The translations under genes and the position numbers were made by a program. From Shewanella corallii (lineage in GTDB: Bacteria > Pseudomonadota > Gammaproteobacteria > Enterobacterales > Shewanellaceae), in contig NZ_JAKIKT010000013.1 in the NCBI RefSeq assembly GCF_023349125.1, forward strand, positions 1-64,000: a stretch of DNA of 64,000 nucleotides, given 5' to 3'. The stretch's first letter is position 1; the number at the start of each line of letters is the position of its first letter. A model generated the notes under the pieces. That model saw nothing but the letters and a program-made list of their open reading frames with translations, was not told where the DNA came from and searched no databases. Shown here in pieces: positions 62,699 to 64,000 of this stretch.

Positions 62699-64000
62699 TT
62701 AACCGGCCTGGTAGTAGCTGCCGTTATTGGCGGCCAGTTCACGCATCTTGTCAGTGACCTGATACAGACCACCGAGGTGTGCATACTTGTCTGCCAGCTC
62801 AACAAAGTTGGCCACACCCATGGTATCCAGATAACGGAAGACGCCGCCGCGGAACATAGGGAAGCCCAAGCCATATATCAGGCCCATATCCGCTTCAGCT
62901 GGAGAGGCGATAATGCCTTCTTCCAGACAACGCACGGTTTCGATAATCATAGGGATCATGGTGCGGGCGATAATTTCATCGCTGCTGAACTCTTTGGTGT
63001 CGCCATATTCGGCGCTCAGCAGGCTGACTGCCTCTGCATCCATTTCCTTCTTGGGCTTGCCACGCTTGTCAGTGGTGTAGCTGTAGAAGCCTTTACCATT
63101 CTTCTGACCCAGGCGCTGGTTTTCAAACATGATGTCGATAGCATCACGACCCGTCTTACCCATGCGGTCCGGGAAGCCTTCGGCCATAACAGCCTGTGCA
63201 TGGTGACCGGTATCCAGGCCCACTACATCCAGCAGGTAAGCCGGACCCATAGGCCAACCGAACTGCTTTTCCATCACCTTGTCGATAGCGGAGAAATCAC
63301 CGCCGTCCGCCAGCAGACCGTTAAAGCCGGCGAAGTAGGGGAAGAGTACGCGGTTTACAAAGAAGCCTGGGCAGTCATTAACCACAATCGGGGTTTTGCC
63401 CATCTTGCTGGCATAAGCCACTACTGAGGCGATGGTTTCATCTGAGGTCTTTTCACCACGAATTACTTCCACCAGCGGCATACGATGAACCGGGTTAAAG
63501 AAGTGCATGCCACAGAAGCGCTCAGGCTTACTCATGCTCTTGGCCAGCAGGTCAATGGAGATAGTTGAGGTATTGGACGCTATGATGGTGTTATCACCCA
63601 CCTGGCCTTCAACTTCAGCCAACACCATGGATTTAACTTTTGGGTTCTCGACCACTGCTTCAACCACCACATCGGCATGGGCTACCGGTGCATAGTCCAG
63701 TGATGGGGTGATGTTGTTCAGCACTTTTGCCATCTTGGCTGGGGTTGAACGGCCACGTTCGACCTGCTTGGACAGCAACTTGGCCGCTTCATTCAGGCCC
63801 AGGTCCAGTGCGCCCTGAGCGATGTCTTTCATCACGATAGGCGTGCCTTTGCTGGCGCTCTGGTAGGCGATACCGCCACCCATAATACCTGCACCCAGTA
63901 CAGCGGCCTGGTTAATCGGGTTGGCCTGCTTGGCAGCTTTCTTGGCCTTGCCTTTAACCAGTTGGTCATTGAGGAACAAGCCGATCAGCGCGGTTGCGAC
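62699..64000 (-). CDS. fadB: fatty-acid oxidation complex alpha subunit FadB, C-terminal part
   Basis: The reading frame is open to the right edge of the window, so only the last 433 residues of about 715 are present. The visible part is the 3-hydroxyacyl-CoA dehydrogenase: NAD-binding GAGIMGGGIAYQSASKGTP, then SNTSTISIDLLAKS, FFNPVHRMPLVEVIRG, NDCPGFFVNRVLFPYF and the C-terminal 3HCDH domain. The enoyl-CoA hydratase part lies outside. Operon fadB-fadA. Confidence 0.97.
   Translation of the reverse strand, partial: VATALIGLFLNDQLVKGKAKKAAKQANPINQAAVLGAGIMGGGIAYQSASKGTPIVMKDIAQGALDLGLNEAAKLLSKQVERGRSTPAKMAKVLNNITPSLDYAPVAHADVVVEAVVENPKVKSMVLAEVEGQVGDNTIIASNTSTISIDLLAKSMSKPERFCGMHFFNPVHRMPLVEVIRGEKTSDETIASVVAYASKMGKTPIVVNDCPGFFVNRVLFPYFAGFNGLLADGGDFSAIDKVMEKQFGWPMGPAYLLDVVGLDTGHHAQAVMAEGFPDRMGKTGRDAIDIMFENQRLGQKNGKGFYSYTTDKRGKPKKEMDAEAVSLLSAEYGDTKEFSSDEIIARTMIPMIIETVRCLEEGIIASPAEADMGLIYGLGFPMFRGGVFRYLDTMGVANFVELADKYAHLGGLYQVTDKMRELAANNGSYYQAG

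Noticed and set aside
62207..63427. 406-codon frame opposite fadA and fadB
   Set aside because: Antisense to two well-conserved genes; the product has no plausible domain.

Overview
The window reads as the replication-origin region of a gammaproteobacterial chromosome, most probably Shewanella or a close relative. The grounds are the gene order (menB, glmS-DeoR, TonB receptor, glmU, the atp operon, parBA, rsmG-mnmG, oriC, mioC; then mnmE, yidC, yidD, rnpA, rpmH, dnaA, dnaN, recF, gyrB, glyQS, tag, fadBA) and the 16S rRNA 5' end at the left edge. The genus is inferred from synteny and protein character; no search was run.

Layout. 1-584: 5' end of a leftward 16S gene with its leader, boxA and two promoters. 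585-4477: ccoG, a small anchored protein, menB, a Fur-box-linked DUF2061 gene and a periplasmic phosphatase-like gene. 4569-11131: glmS, a DeoR regulator, a TonB-dependent receptor and glmU. 11265-18146: complete atpIBEFHAGDC operon. 18378-22787: parB, parA, rsmG, mnmG. 22862-23190: oriC, with three exact DnaA boxes and a dense GATC array, flanked by mioC. 23832-28392: HrpB-like helicase, then a lytic transglycosylase paired with an unknown membrane protein. 28647-35391: a tightly packed seven-gene operon of exported proteins and lipoproteins, the best candidate for an undescribed system. 35425-38438: frmA-fghA formaldehyde detoxification genes with a divergent LysR gene. 38493-41626: chemoreceptor and mnmE. 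41649-41912: a MITE-like element. 41971-44315: yidC, yidD, rnpA, rpmH. 44790-50847: dnaA, dnaN, recF, gyrB. 50973-61346: HDOD protein, glyQS, tag, a very large amidohydrolase, MOSC protein, tusA and a globin-type GGDEF protein. 61517-64000: fadA and the 3' part of fadB.

How it works together. Most genes left of oriC read leftward and many to its right read rightward, so most essential operons run with the replication fork. DnaA boxes and GATC sites occur both at oriC and upstream of dnaA, which suggests joint DnaA/SeqA-Dam control. ParA and ParB are encoded 3-5 kb from oriC. Three exact 16-bp parS-type palindromes (TGTTCCACGTGGAACA) lie 33-37 kb to the right, one inside the tag/amidohydrolase terminator, one inside a coding sequence and one in an intergenic gap. 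Two degenerate copies lie in recF and in the helicase gene.

The 28.6-35.4 kb operon encodes three lipoproteins and four other proteins that are exported or probably exported. Several carry short Ala-rich helices like those of LPP20/FlgP and FlgT proteins, but no flagellar genes are nearby. An outer-membrane-associated assembly is the natural hypothesis.
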